A DNA stretch of 64,000 nt from Roseomonas sp. (GTDB taxonomy: Bacteria > Pseudomonadota > Alphaproteobacteria > Acetobacterales > Acetobacteraceae): the NCBI GenBank assembly GCA_031180725.1, contig JAPSLO010000008.1, forward strand, positions 253,471 to 317,470, given 5' to 3'. The notes under the pieces are model-generated. The model was not told the origin of the DNA. It saw only the letters and a program-made list of their open reading frames with translations, and ran no database searches. This document shows positions 1 to 8,416 of this stretch, piece by piece. The position numbers and the translations under genes were made by a program. Numbering within the stretch: the stretch's first letter is position 1; each line of letters begins with the position of its first letter.

Positions 1-1027
1 TGCGCAGGCAGCGCTGGCGGTTGTAGGCGAGAAGCGCGGCTTCCATCGCCTCGTGCCGCTCCATCATATGCGCCAGGCAGACCGCATCCTCCATCGCCAT
101 GCAGGCGCCCTGGGCGAAATACTGCAGCATCGGATGCGCGGCATCGCCCAGCAGCGCCACGCGGCCATCGACCCAGTTCTCCACTGGCTCGCGATCGCAC
201 AGCACCCACAGTTTCCAGTCGCGGCCGTGGCGGATGATGGATTGCGCCAGCGGATGCACATGGTGGAAGCCCTTGAAGACTTCCTCCTGGTCCACCGGCT
301 TGCCGGCCACCGGTTCCGGCGCGTCATTGTGGTAGGTGACGACCAGGTTGAAGGCCTTCCAGCCCTGCAGGGGATAGTGGACGATGTGGCACTTCGGCCC
401 GGCCCAGAGCGTGGCCGCGTTCCAGCGGAGCTGCTCCGGCATCTGCTCCACCGGAATCACGCTGCGATAGGTGGTGTGACCGGAGACGCGCGGCGGACCA
501 TTCGCCAGCAACTGCTTGCGGACATTCGACCATAGACCGTCCGCGCCGATCAGCGCTTGGCCGCGTACGCGCCCGCCATCCGCCAGAATGGCCGTCACGC
601 CGCTGCCATCCTGCTCGTAACCCACCACTTCCGATTTCGTGCGCAGTTCTACCTGCGGGCTGGCCTCGCAGGCCTTCAGGAAGACGCCATGCAGGTCGCC
701 GCGATGGATCACCGCGTAGGGGTTGCCGAAGCGCGCGCGGAAATTGGGGCCAAGGTCGATGTGGCAGATCTCCTCGGCGGTTAGCGCGTCCATCAGGCGC
801 AGCTGGTCCACATAGATCGCCATGGCGCGTGCCGTGTCGCCCACGCCCAGATAGTCGAAGGCATGGAAGGCATTGGGGCCGAGCTGGATGCCGGCGCCGA
901 CCTCGCCGAAGCGGCTGGCGCGTTCCAGCACCAGCACGCGCCGGCCCTTCTGCGAAAGCCCCAAGGCGGTGGCCAGGCCGCCGATGCCGCCGCCAGCCAC
1001 CAGGATGGGAAGCGCCTCGGTGCCCAT
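1..1027 (-). CDS. FAD-dependent monooxygenase, 3-hydroxybenzoate 6-hydroxylase-like (partial, C-terminus outside window)
   Basis: Open frame of about 342 codons running off the left edge, so the C-terminus is missing. It starts at an ATG (1025-1027 on the complement) behind an AAGGAG ribosome site. The sequence shows a class A flavoprotein hydroxylase: the dinucleotide fold GGGIGG at residues 12-17, GAGIQLGPNA at about 44-53, GADG at 161-164, and the FAD/ribityl motif GDAAHP at 294-299. The GAGIQLGPNA stretch is typical of 3-hydroxybenzoate 6-hydroxylases and salicylate hydroxylases, which use NAD(P)H and O2 to hydroxylate an aromatic acid in the cytoplasm. It begins 10 bases after the stop of the Bug receptor gene on the same strand, so the two are probably one transcript. 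The exact substrate is an inference; another hydroxy-aromatic acid is possible. Confidence 0.85.
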   Translation of the reverse strand, partial: MGTEALPILVAGGGIGGLATALGLSQKGRRVLVLERASRFGEVGAGIQLGPNAFHAFDYLGVGDTARAMAIYVDQLRLMDALTAEEICHIDLGPNFRARFGNPYAVIHRGDLHGVFLKACEASPQVELRTKSEVVGYEQDGSGVTAILADGGRVRGQALIGADGLWSNVRKQLLANGPPRVSGHTTYRSVIPVEQMPEQLRWNAATLWAGPKCHIVHYPLQGWKAFNLVVTYHNDAPEPVAGKPVDQEEVFKGFHHVHPLAQSIIRHGRDWKLWVLCDREPVENWVDGRVALLGDAAHPMLQYFAQGACMAMEDAVCLAHMMERHEAMEAALLAYNRQRCLR

Positions 1028-1037
1028 CTGTCGCTCC

Positions 1038-2000
1038 TTATTCGGGCTCGATCCCGGCCTCGTCAGCGATCGCGCCATTCTTACGGTTCTCCTCCGCCAG
1101 GAAGGCGGCGAAGCTTGCCGGCGTGTCGGCCGTGTAGGGATCGGCGCCGATACCGGCCAGGCGCTGCGCAATCTCCGCCTCCTGCCCAATCTCGCGGATC
1201 TGCTGCGACACGCGCTCGGTCACCGGCGCGGGCAGGCCTTTCGGGCCCCAAACCGCGTACCACAAGGTGAAATGCAGGCCGGGGAAGCCGGCCTCGTCCA
1301 CCGTCGGCACATCCGGCGCCGCCGGGCTGCGCTGTGGCGAGGTGACGGCCAGCGCGCGCAGCCGGCCGGATTCCACCAAGGGCTTGGCCGATAGCAGCGG
1401 CGCGGCCATCAGCGTCACCACGCCCGCCACCACATCGTTGATGGCCGGCGCCGTGCCGCGGTAGTTCGCCACCAGCGCCTCCGGTGCGCCGAAGCGACGC
1501 TTGATGCCTTCCGCGGCCAGATGCGCCATGGAGCCGCCGCCAGAGGTGGAGAAGGAGAAGCGCCGCGGTTCGCGCTTCATGGCCTCAGCCAGTTCCGCCA
1601 GGTTGCGGGCGCGCACCGCATCGGGGTTCGCCACAATCAGCAGGGGCGCGGTGGCCTGACGGCCGATCGGGGTGAAGTCCTCCATCGGGTCGTAGGTCAG
1701 GCCGCGCACGGTGCGCTTCGCCATCAGGTGGATATCGGCATTGGCCAGGAAGGTCAGGCCATCCGGCGCGCTGCGCGCCACTTCCGCCGCGCCCACCGTG
1801 TTGTTGCCGCCGGCGCGGTTCTCCACCACCCATGTCTGGCCCAGCCGCGCGGCCATGCGCTGCGCATAGAGCCGGCCGATCACGTCGATGGCGCCGCCTG
1901 GCGGGGCCGGCACGACCAGCCGCACGGGGCGCCCCTGCGCCGCCGCGCGCGCCAGGGGGGCCGCCGTCAGCGCTGCCGCCAGCAATGTCCTGCGCTGCAT
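1038..2000 (-). CDS. Bug family tripartite tricarboxylate transporter substrate-binding protein
   Basis: A protein of 320 residues with an N-terminal export signal (MQRRTLLAAALTAAPLARAAAQ) and the Bug/TctC pattern: VRLVVPAPPGGAIDVIGR near the N-terminus, a conserved VENRAGG at about residue 60, and PDVPTVDEAGFPG in the second half. Bug proteins are periplasmic receptors that catch small organic acids for TctAB-type permeases. No TctA or TctB gene lies nearby, so it may serve a permease encoded elsewhere. It is followed after 10 bases by an aromatic hydroxylase and divergent from a MarR regulator, which suggests the ligand is the aromatic acid that the hydroxylase uses. That link is inferred from position only. 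Confidence 0.92.
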   Translation of the reverse strand: MQRRTLLAAALTAAPLARAAAQGRPVRLVVPAPPGGAIDVIGRLYAQRMAARLGQTWVVENRAGGNNTVGAAEVARSAPDGLTFLANADIHLMAKRTVRGLTYDPMEDFTPIGRQATAPLLIVANPDAVRARNLAELAEAMKREPRRFSFSTSGGGSMAHLAAEGIKRRFGAPEALVANYRGTAPAINDVVAGVVTLMAAPLLSAKPLVESGRLRALAVTSPQRSPAAPDVPTVDEAGFPGLHFTLWYAVWGPKGLPAPVTERVSQQIREIGQEAEIAQRLAGIGADPYTADTPASFAAFLAEENRKNGAIADEAGIEPE

Positions 2001-2055
2001 TCGTTATCCTCCCATCGCGCGGCTCTGGCCGCTTCTGCATTGCGCCCCAGCCTAG

Positions 2056-2079
2056 AGACGTTCAGCATGCTGTCAATCT
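2056..2079. promoter_or_regulatory. Candidate MarR operator palindrome
   Basis: An imperfect 12+12 base inverted repeat centred at 2067/2068. Its core CAGCATGCTG (2063-2072) is a perfect palindrome and the outer AGA/TCT bases also match, giving 8 of 12 paired positions. It lies in the divergent gap between the Bug/monooxygenase transcript and the MarR gene, where MarR proteins usually bind and where their ligand relieves repression. No binding data can be read from sequence alone. Confidence 0.45.
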
Positions 2080-2099
2080 GGAAGGAGGAATGCCGGCGC

Positions 2100-2561
2100 A
2101 TGTCGATGGAGCAGCTCTACCGCCGTCCGGGCCATCTGATCCGCCGCGCGCAGCAGATCGCGGTGGCGATCTTCATGGAGGAAACGGAAGGCCACGACAT
2201 CACGCCGGTGCAATACGCCGCCCTCGTCGCCATCGCAGCGCATGAGGAGCTGGACGCCACGCGTCTGTCCGCGCTGATCGCCTTCGACCGTTCCACCCTG
2301 GGTCGCGTGCTGGAGACGCTGGAGGCCAAGGGCCTGATCCAGCGCCACGCCCTGCCTGAGGACCGGCGCGTGAAGCGCCTGCGCATCAGCCGCGCCGGGC
2401 GCGCCAAGCTGGCGGCAGTGGAACCCGCTGTGGCGCGCGCGCAGGACCGCATCATGGCGCCCCTGCCCGAGGAGGAGCGCCAGCGCTTCCTGCACGCCCT
2501 CACGCATCTGGTGCAGGTGAACAACCCGCATTCCCGCGCGCCGATGCTGCTGGCGGGCTGA
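2100..2561 (+). CDS. MarR family transcriptional regulator
   Basis: A protein of 153 residues with the MarR winged-helix layout: an N-terminal helix, a recognition region around DATRLSALIAFDRSTLGRVL, and the wing DRRVKRLRISRAGRAKL. These proteins are dimeric, usually ligand-responsive repressors. The start is placed at 2100 (MSMEQLY) because AAGGAGG lies 11 bases upstream; an in-frame ATG at 2067 sits inside the candidate operator and is less likely. It is divergent from the Bug receptor and the aromatic hydroxylase, so it probably controls them in response to an aromatic acid. Confidence 0.9.
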   Translation: MSMEQLYRRPGHLIRRAQQIAVAIFMEETEGHDITPVQYAALVAIAAHEELDATRLSALIAFDRSTLGRVLETLEAKGLIQRHALPEDRRVKRLRISRAGRAKLAAVEPAVARAQDRIMAPLPEEERQRFLHALTHLVQVNNPHSRAPMLLAG

Positions 2562-2575
2562 AGCCCGCCGGCGCT

Positions 2576-3160
2576 CTATCGAAGAAGCGGTGACGCCAGA
2601 AGCAGCAGAGCGAAGCTGCCGACGGCCGCCGCCCCGACCCGCGGCACCGCCCCGCCCCAGCCGCGCCGGCCGGCCGCGCCGCCCAGTATCGCGCCCGCGG
2701 CGATCCAAGCCGTGGCGACCGTGACCAGCAGCAGCAGGAAACCGAGGAAGTAAGCGGGCCAGACGCCCGCACTGGCGCCGAACGGCACGATTCCCAGCGC
2801 GAAGACGATCGCCTTCGGGTTCAGCAGGGTGGTGACGAAAACCTGCCTCGGCGTCACGACCGCCCCGGTCGCCAGGGCCGCTCCGCCGCGGCGCCAGAGC
2901 CGCAGCGCCAGGAGCAGGAGATAGACGCCCACCGCCGCACGCAGCGCCCCGGCCAGCAGGGGCGCCCCCGCCACCACCGGACCGAGAATAAGCCCGAGCG
3001 TCAGGATGGCGATGGTGTAGCCGGCGGCCTCGGCGGCGATCAAGGTAAGCGAGCGGCGCAGCCCGGCAGTGGCGCCGGCCGTGGCCAGTAGGGTGTTGGT
3101 CGGGCCCGGGGTGCCGAGGACGGCGAGCACGGCCAGCGCGAACAGGACGGGGTCTTCCAT
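2576..3160 (-). CDS. LysE/RhtB family amino-acid exporter
   Basis: About 194 residues forming a small all-membrane protein of roughly six hydrophobic segments. The first helix carries GTPGPTNTLL, the PGP motif of the LysE/RhtB family, and a later segment carries LLNPKAIVFALGI, which matches the family's NPK motif. Members export amino acids or homoserine-type compounds. The start at 3160 (MEDPVLF) matches the usual N-terminus; an in-frame ATG at 3187 would add nine residues. Its 3' end lies 14 bases from the end of the MarR gene (convergent). Next to amidohydrolase genes it might remove excess amino acid made by N-carbamoyl amino acid breakdown, but this is speculative. Confidence 0.85.
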   Translation of the reverse strand: MEDPVLFALAVLAVLGTPGPTNTLLATAGATAGLRRSLTLIAAEAAGYTIAILTLGLILGPVVAGAPLLAGALRAAVGVYLLLLALRLWRRGGAALATGAVVTPRQVFVTTLLNPKAIVFALGIVPFGASAGVWPAYFLGFLLLLVTVATAWIAAGAILGGAAGRRGWGGAVPRVGAAAVGSFALLLLASPLLR

Positions 3161-3279
3161 GCCGACCGGACGCCTTTCATCAGACATGACAGAGGCGGGG
3201 ATGCCCGCACCACACCGGGGGAGAGCGGTGCGATGGGTAGCATTTCCCGTTGGGCGTGCAATGGGCACCAAGCCGCAGC

Positions 3280-4479
3280 TTACAGGTCCAGGAACCGCGC
3301 CGCGCCCTCGGCCAGCACCTGCACGCCCAGCGCCAGGTCCTCCTCCTTGGTGTCCTCCGCCCAGTGATGGCTGATGCCGTTGATGGAGGGCACGAAGAGC
3401 ATCGCGGCCGGCATCACGCGGGCCAAGTATTGCGCGTCATGGCCGGCGCCACTCGGCATGTGCTGCCAGGCGCCGGGGGCCAGCGCCTCGGCGGCTTCGG
3501 CCAGCGCCTTCTGCATGGCGGGATCGCAGAGCGCCGGGACCGACAGGCTGACGGGTTCCAGCACACAAGGGCATTTCTCCCGCCGGTTGCTCTCCTGCAC
3601 CAGGGCGCGCAGGCGTTCCTCAATACGGGCAATGATCGCCTCATCCACGTCGCGGAGCTGGAACAGCACCTCCGCCCGGCCAGGGATGATGGAGGCCGCG
3701 CCGGGATCAAGCGTGATGCGGCCGGTGGTCCAGGTGCTGCGCGGGCCGCAGACGGTGGGGAAGTGGCGGTCGATCTCGGCCAGCAGGCGCACGGCGGAGA
3801 GGCCAGCATCGCGCCGCTCCGCCATGGTGGTGCCGCCGGCATGGTCCTGCATGCCGGTGAAGGTCAGCTTGTACTGCCGGATGGCGACGATGCCCGTGAC
3901 GACGCCGACGCGGAGCTTGGCGCTCTCGAGCTGCGTTCCCTGCTCGATGTGCATCTCCAGGAAACCCTTGTGGCGGCCCTTCTCCACGGTAAGGCGCGGC
4001 TTGCCGGCTAGCCCGGCCTCCTGCAGCGCCTGGCGCAGCGTTTTTCCGTGGTAGCGGTTGGAGAGGCGGTCGATCTCCTCCTCTGCCAGGTCGCCGATAT
4101 AGCTGCGGCTGCCGATGAAGCCGCCATAATGGCCCTCCTCGTCGGCCCAGGCGGCGACATCCACCGGCAGCCCCGCGCGTGCCAGTGCCAGGCCGGCCAC
4201 GACGCCCAGCGCGCCATCCAGCCAGCCGGCCTCGTTCTGGCTTTCGATATGGCTGCCCACCAGCAGATGCGGCCCCGGTCCCTTGTGGCGGCCCAGCACA
4301 TTGCCGATGCCGTCGATGGTGGGGTTCAGGCCGCATTCAGCCATCTTCGCCATCAGCCAGCGGCGGCTTTCCATGTCCTGCGGCGAATAGGTCGGCCGGT
4401 GCACGCCGGTCTTGAAGGCGCCGATCTGTCGCAGCTCGTGCAGATCGGCCAGGAAGCGGGCGGTATCCACCTGGGGCAT
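3280..4479 (-). CDS. M20 family Zn-dependent amidase/hydantoinase/carbamoylase (AllC-like)
   Basis: A protein of 399 residues of the M20 metallohydrolase family, in the branch holding N-carbamoyl-L-amino acid hydrolase and allantoate amidohydrolase. Metal-binding signatures are present in order: GSHIES, the aspartate in WLDGALG, the glutamates in WADEEGHYGG, the histidine in EMHIEQG, and SHHWAED near the C-terminus. GMQDHAGGTTM marks the dimerisation domain. The enzyme hydrolyses a carbamoyl or ureido C-N bond in the cytoplasm. With uraH and puuD about 2.5 kb away, allantoate or another ureide is a reasonable substrate, but N-carbamoyl amino acids are equally possible. A RidA-family gene is divergent, starting 75 bases upstream. 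Confidence 0.88.
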   Translation of the reverse strand: MPQVDTARFLADLHELRQIGAFKTGVHRPTYSPQDMESRRWLMAKMAECGLNPTIDGIGNVLGRHKGPGPHLLVGSHIESQNEAGWLDGALGVVAGLALARAGLPVDVAAWADEEGHYGGFIGSRSYIGDLAEEEIDRLSNRYHGKTLRQALQEAGLAGKPRLTVEKGRHKGFLEMHIEQGTQLESAKLRVGVVTGIVAIRQYKLTFTGMQDHAGGTTMAERRDAGLSAVRLLAEIDRHFPTVCGPRSTWTTGRITLDPGAASIIPGRAEVLFQLRDVDEAIIARIEERLRALVQESNRREKCPCVLEPVSLSVPALCDPAMQKALAEAAEALAPGAWQHMPSGAGHDAQYLARVMPAAMLFVPSINGISHHWAEDTKEEDLALGVQVLAEGAARFLDL

Positions 4480-4553
4480 GGCGCATCGGCTCCGGCTGGT
4501 TGCGCTGCCATGCTGGATCGGGCCTGCTGGGGCGTCCAGGGAGGAAGCCCGCC

Positions 4554-4940
4554 ATGGCCGAAATCACCCGCTTCATGCCACCGCCCGAGGCGCGGATGCC
4601 GCCCTTCGCCCTGGCCGTCCGGCATGGCGGAACGCTCTACATCTCCGGCATAGCGCCGCGCGATGCGCAGGGGCATGTGCCGCCAGGCGATTTTGCGGCG
4701 CAGTTCGCGCTCTGTATCGCGCAGCTCCGGGCGACGCTGGACGAGGGCGGCAGCGACATGCGGCATCTGCTGAAGGTGAATGTGCTGCTGACACGGGCGA
4801 CGGATGTGCCGGAGATGAACCGCCTCTATGCCGAGGCCTTCCCGGCGGATGCCCTGCCTGCGCGGACGACCAGCGTGGTGGTCGCCCTGCCCGTTCCGGA
4901 CTTCCTGCTGGAGATCGAGGCGATCGCCGCGATCCCCTGA
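4554..4940 (+). CDS. RidA/YjgF family protein
   Basis: About 128 residues with the YjgF/RidA pattern: GGTLYISGIAP near the N-terminus, a central LKVNVLLT strand, and the C-terminal RTTSVVVALP that carries the family arginine. RidA proteins are trimeric and hydrolyse reactive enamine/imine intermediates; relatives in catabolic clusters (for example RutC) act on specific aminoacrylate-type products. The start at 4554 has GGAGG about 10 bases upstream. It is divergent from an M20 amidohydrolase, which fits a job in ureide or carbamoyl amino acid breakdown. The specific substrate is unknown. Confidence 0.9.
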   Translation: MAEITRFMPPPEARMPPFALAVRHGGTLYISGIAPRDAQGHVPPGDFAAQFALCIAQLRATLDEGGSDMRHLLKVNVLLTRATDVPEMNRLYAEAFPADALPARTTSVVVALPVPDFLLEIEAIAAIP

Positions 4941-4944
4941 GCGA

Positions 4945-5712
4945 TCACACCGTCAGCCCGCCATCCACCACCACGGTCTGGCCCGTGACCATCGCGGCGC
5001 CAGCAAGCAGGAAGACCACGACCTCCGCGATATCCTCCGGCGTGCAGCGGCGCTTCAGCAGCGCGCCTTCGATGGAGCTGGTGCGCTGCTCATTCGTCCA
5101 TTCGATCATCCAGGTGGAATCCACCGCGCCGGGCGCCACGGCATTCACCCGCACCTCCGGCGCCAGGCCGCGCGCCAGGTTCTTCGTCAGGCTGATGACG
5201 CCGGCCTTGGTGGCGCCATAGGCCATGGAAGAGCCGGGCACGCTGATGCCGGCGATGGAGGCGATGGAGACCAGCGCGCCGTGGCTCGCTTTGAGGAAGG
5301 GCGCCGCGGCCTTGCTGCAGCGGAAGACGCCCAGCAGGTTCACCTGCAGCACGGTCTGCCACAGTTCCTCCGTCAGGCGGTCCAGCTCGTTCGGCGCGAT
5401 GGTGGTGCGCGTGCCGGGGGTGCCGGCATTGTTCACCAGGTAGTCCAGGCGGCCGAGCTCCTTCGCGGCCGCCTCCACCATTCGCGGGCAATCGGTGGGG
5501 TCGCCGACATTGCCGGGTGCGGCGATAACGCGCGCGCCCGTCATGACATGCAGCCGCTCCACGGCCTCCGGGCCGCGGGGGTCATCGGCCAGAAAGTTGA
5601 TCGCCACCGCCGCGCCGCCGCGCGCCAGCATGGTGGCCGTGGCCAAGCCAATGCCGGAAGCGCCGCCGGTGACCAGCGCTGCCTTGCCCTTCAGGTCATA
5701 GGTGATGGTCAT
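4945..5712 (-). CDS. SDR family NAD(P)-dependent oxidoreductase
   Basis: A classical short-chain dehydrogenase of 255 residues. It shows the cofactor motif TGGASGIG (15-22), NNAG (94-97), the catalytic tyrosine and lysine in YGATK (165-169), and a C-terminal TGQTVVVDGG typical of FabG-like enzymes. It oxidises or reduces an alcohol/ketone with NAD(P). Its stop lies 4 bases past the RidA stop (convergent), and it starts about 30 bases downstream of the 3-hydroxyacyl-CoA dehydrogenase-type gene, so those two are probably co-transcribed. The substrate cannot be read from sequence. Confidence 0.92.
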   Translation of the reverse strand: MTITYDLKGKAALVTGGASGIGLATATMLARGGAAVAINFLADDPRGPEAVERLHVMTGARVIAAPGNVGDPTDCPRMVEAAAKELGRLDYLVNNAGTPGTRTTIAPNELDRLTEELWQTVLQVNLLGVFRCSKAAAPFLKASHGALVSIASIAGISVPGSSMAYGATKAGVISLTKNLARGLAPEVRVNAVAPGAVDSTWMIEWTNEQRTSSIEGALLKRRCTPEDIAEVVVFLLAGAAMVTGQTVVVDGGLTV

Positions 5713-5742
5713 GTTTCCTCCCCAACCGGTCGCGCGGCGCCT

Positions 5743-6708
5743 TCAGTCCGTTGACCTGGTCGCCCCGGCCATGGTGCCGATCTGGCGCATGGCGCGCTTC
5801 AGCGCCATCAGCCGGCGGTCACGCGCGGCGAAGAGCGATCCGGCATCGCCAGGCCAGTCGTAGTATCCCGCGCCGGCCATCACGCCGCTGCGGCCGCTGG
5901 CAATCAGCCTGTCCAATGTCTCACTGTTCTCTCGTGGCGGCGGCGGCTGGTAGGTGGCGTTGCGCAGCGCGTTCTGCAGGATGCCGAGCCCGGTGAAATC
6001 TGCCTTCGCCATGATGCCGACCACGGGGATGCGCAGTGCCAGGCCATGGACCACTGCGGTATCGATATCCTCCGCCGTGCAGACGCCCTCGTCGATCAGT
6101 CGGTAGCATTCGGCGGCGATCGCCTGCTGGATGCGGTTGGCGATGTAGCCCGGCACGAAGGTCTTCATCACCAGCGGCACCTTGCCCATCGCATCCACAA
6201 TCTGCCTGGCCCAGTCCACCACGGCGGGGTCGCAGCGCGGGCCGGCCACAATATCCACCAGGTCCACCAAATAGGGTGGCGTGTACCAGTGCATGATCAG
6301 CGCGCGATCCTGGCGCCGTTCCGGGATCAGCGGGAAGGGATCGAGGTAGGAAGTGTTGGAGGCAATCACCGCCTCCTTCGGCGCCAGCGCATCCACCTCG
6401 GCATAGAGCGCGCGCTTGGCTTCGGGGTTCTCGCTGATGGCCTCCACCACCAGCTCGCAGCCATCCAGCGCCTCCCGCAGGGTCGGCGTGCGCGTCACCT
6501 GGTGGTGCAGCCAGTCCGGCGTGCAGGAAGCGGGCGCCTCGCCTTCCGTCACCAGGGATGCCAGCGCCGCTTCCATCAGCCCGCCGGCCTTGTCCAGCAT
6601 GGCCATGGAATTATCGGTCAGCCGCACCTCATGCCCGCCCAGCGCATAGACCAGCGCCAGGGCGTGCCCCATGGTGCCGGCGCCCAGCACCGCAACCCTG
6701 ATGGCCAT
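5743..6708 (-). CDS. 3-hydroxyacyl-CoA dehydrogenase NAD-binding family protein
   Basis: A protein of 321 residues with the N-terminal Rossmann motif GAGTMG and an acidic strand end LTDNS, then ELVVEAISENPEAKRALYAEVD, IASNTSYLDPFPL and HWYTPPYLVDLVDIV. This is the layout of single-domain 3-hydroxyacyl-CoA dehydrogenases and relatives such as carnitine dehydrogenase and L-gulonate 3-dehydrogenase. The HWYTPP stretch differs from the HFFNPA of fatty-acid enzymes, so a small hydroxy-acid substrate is more likely. The start at 6708 (MAIRVAVLG) was chosen over an upstream ATG at 6765 because it begins exactly at the Rossmann strand. It lies just upstream of an SDR and downstream of uraH on the same strand. 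Confidence 0.85.
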   Translation of the reverse strand: MAIRVAVLGAGTMGHALALVYALGGHEVRLTDNSMAMLDKAGGLMEAALASLVTEGEAPASCTPDWLHHQVTRTPTLREALDGCELVVEAISENPEAKRALYAEVDALAPKEAVIASNTSYLDPFPLIPERRQDRALIMHWYTPPYLVDLVDIVAGPRCDPAVVDWARQIVDAMGKVPLVMKTFVPGYIANRIQQAIAAECYRLIDEGVCTAEDIDTAVVHGLALRIPVVGIMAKADFTGLGILQNALRNATYQPPPPRENSETLDRLIASGRSGVMAGAGYYDWPGDAGSLFAARDRRLMALKRAMRQIGTMAGATRSTD

Positions 6709-6777
6709 GCACGCAACCTCCCTGTCTCTCGGCGCGAGGCTGCCCGGTGGGCCGCGCCGAGGCAAGGGTGGCGGCGC

Positions 6778-7116
6778 TCAGCTTCCCCGGTAGGTGGAAT
6801 AACTCCAGGGCGAGCACAGCAGCGGCACGTGGTAGTGCCCCTGCCCCGCCTCCAGCCGCACTGCGATGGGCACCACGTCCAGGAAGCCCTGGCCGTTGAA
6901 ATAAGACCCGATGTGGAAGCGCAGCTCGTAGCGGCCGGGGCGGAAGCTCTCGGGCGTCAGCAGCGGCGCATCGGTGCGGCCATCGGCATTGGTCACAGCC
7001 TGCGTGACCTTCACCGGGCCACCCGCTTCAATGCGCCACAGCTCCACAGTCACGCCCTGTGCGGGCCGGCCGGCGGCGGTGTCCAGGATGTGGGTGGTGA
7101 GCGCCGAGGGCTTCAT
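6778..7116 (-). CDS. uraH: 5-hydroxyisourate hydrolase
   Basis: A protein of 112 residues of the transthyretin-like family. It has the N-terminal LTTHILDTAAGRPAQGV, the central GRYELRFHIGSYF, and ends in the diagnostic STYRGS tetrapeptide region that closes the active site. The enzyme hydrolyses 5-hydroxyisourate, the first product of urate oxidation, to OHCU. Its ATG overlaps the TGA of the upstream puuD gene (ATGA at 7113-7116), so the two steps of urate breakdown are translationally coupled. The next enzyme, OHCU decarboxylase (UraD), is not in the window. Confidence 0.96.
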   Translation of the reverse strand: MKPSALTTHILDTAAGRPAQGVTVELWRIEAGGPVKVTQAVTNADGRTDAPLLTPESFRPGRYELRFHIGSYFNGQGFLDVVPIAVRLEAGQGHYHVPLLCSPWSYSTYRGS

Positions 7117-8300
7117 CGCGCCGGCGCTCCCGCCGCCACCCAGGCCAGCAGCCGGGCGCGTTCCTCCGGCGTCATCTCGGTCACGTTGCCGGGCGGCATG
7201 GCTTCGTTTTCCAGTTGCTGGCGCATGGATTGCGCCCAGCGGCGGATCTGCTGGGGATTGTCCAGATGCACGCCCTTCGGCGCGGCGGCGATGCCTTCGA
7301 AGGTGGGGTTAGCGGCATGGCAGGTGGCGCAGCGCGCGGCGGTGATGGCCTGCACCTCCGCCATGGCGGGCACTTCCGCACTGGCCAGGCCGGCGCGGGG
7401 CGCCGGCCTCAGCGCAAAGACCAGGGCCACCACCACCACGGCGGCGACAGCCGGATAGGCCAGGTTGGCGCGGCCGAGCTGGCGCAGCACGAAATACTGG
7501 CGCACCAGCGCGCCGGCCAGCGCGATGGCCAACAGCACCACCCAGTTCCAGGCGCTGCCGAAGGTCATCGGGTAATGCGTGCTGATCATCAGGAACAGCA
7601 CCGGCAGCGTCAGATAGGTGTTGTGCACGCTGCGCTGCTTGCCCCATCGGCCGTATTTCGGGTCGGGCTCCTGGCCCGCCCTCATCGCCTCCACCATCTT
7701 CCGTTGGCCGGGGATGATCACCATGGCGACATTGGCCACCATGATCGTGCCGGTCATCGCGCCCACCTGCAGAAAGGCGCCGCGGCCGCTGAACAGGTGG
7801 CAGGCCACGAAGGCCGCCACCACCAGCAGGACGACCATGGCGATGGAGAGCTTGCCTTCATCCTCGCCCAGCTTCGAGCGGCAGAGCAGGTCGTACACCA
7901 CCCAGCCGCCAACGAGCAGCGCCGCGCTGGCCAGCACGGCGGCCCAGGCGGGCATGTCCAGCACGGCCGGGTCCACCAGATAGGTCGAGGCATTCGCCCA
8001 GTAGATCAGCACGAAGAGCGAGAAGCCGCTGATCCAGGTCCAGTAGGCTTCCCATTTGAACCAGTGCAGCTTTTCCGGCAGCCGCTCCGGGGCGACCAGG
8101 TATTTCTGCTTGTGATAGAAGCCCCCGCCATGGATGGACCACTGCTCGCCCTTCACGCGCGGGTTGCCGTCGCGCGGCGGTTCGAGCTGGTTGTCCAGGC
8201 CGATGAAGTAGAAGCTGGTGCCGATCCAGGCGATGCCGGTGATCAGGTGCAGCCAGCGGATCAGCAGATTGGCCCATTCGGCGAAATAGGCGAGGTCCAT
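7113..8300 (-). CDS. puuD: Membrane urate oxidase (urate hydroxylase) with C-terminal cytochrome c
   Basis: A protein of 395 residues. The N-terminal part is a multi-helix membrane domain containing WLHLITGIAWIGTSFYFIGL and HGGGFYHKQKY, typical of PuuD. The C-terminal about 75 residues form a class I cytochrome c with CATCH (324-328) and a probable axial methionine in EAMPPGN. PuuD oxidises urate to 5-hydroxyisourate and passes electrons to the respiratory chain through its haem domain, unlike soluble uricase. The start at 8300 (MDLAYFAEW) was preferred over an ATG at 8342. It overlaps uraH by four bases and is divergent from a flavin monooxygenase. Confidence 0.95.
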   Translation of the reverse strand: MDLAYFAEWANLLIRWLHLITGIAWIGTSFYFIGLDNQLEPPRDGNPRVKGEQWSIHGGGFYHKQKYLVAPERLPEKLHWFKWEAYWTWISGFSLFVLIYWANASTYLVDPAVLDMPAWAAVLASAALLVGGWVVYDLLCRSKLGEDEGKLSIAMVVLLVVAAFVACHLFSGRGAFLQVGAMTGTIMVANVAMVIIPGQRKMVEAMRAGQEPDPKYGRWGKQRSVHNTYLTLPVLFLMISTHYPMTFGSAWNWVVLLAIALAGALVRQYFVLRQLGRANLAYPAVAAVVVVALVFALRPAPRAGLASAEVPAMAEVQAITAARCATCHAANPTFEGIAAAPKGVHLDNPQQIRRWAQSMRQQLENEAMPPGNVTEMTPEERARLLAWVAAGAPAR

Positions 8301-8416
8301 CAGAAGGGCGGTCCCCCGGGGTGGCGCGTTGCGCCGCGACAATCGCGTGGCCGCAAGGGCGCGGCAAGGCCGACACCGGTCTTTCCGGCTGCGTTGCGTC
8401 CCGCTAAGCGCGAGGC

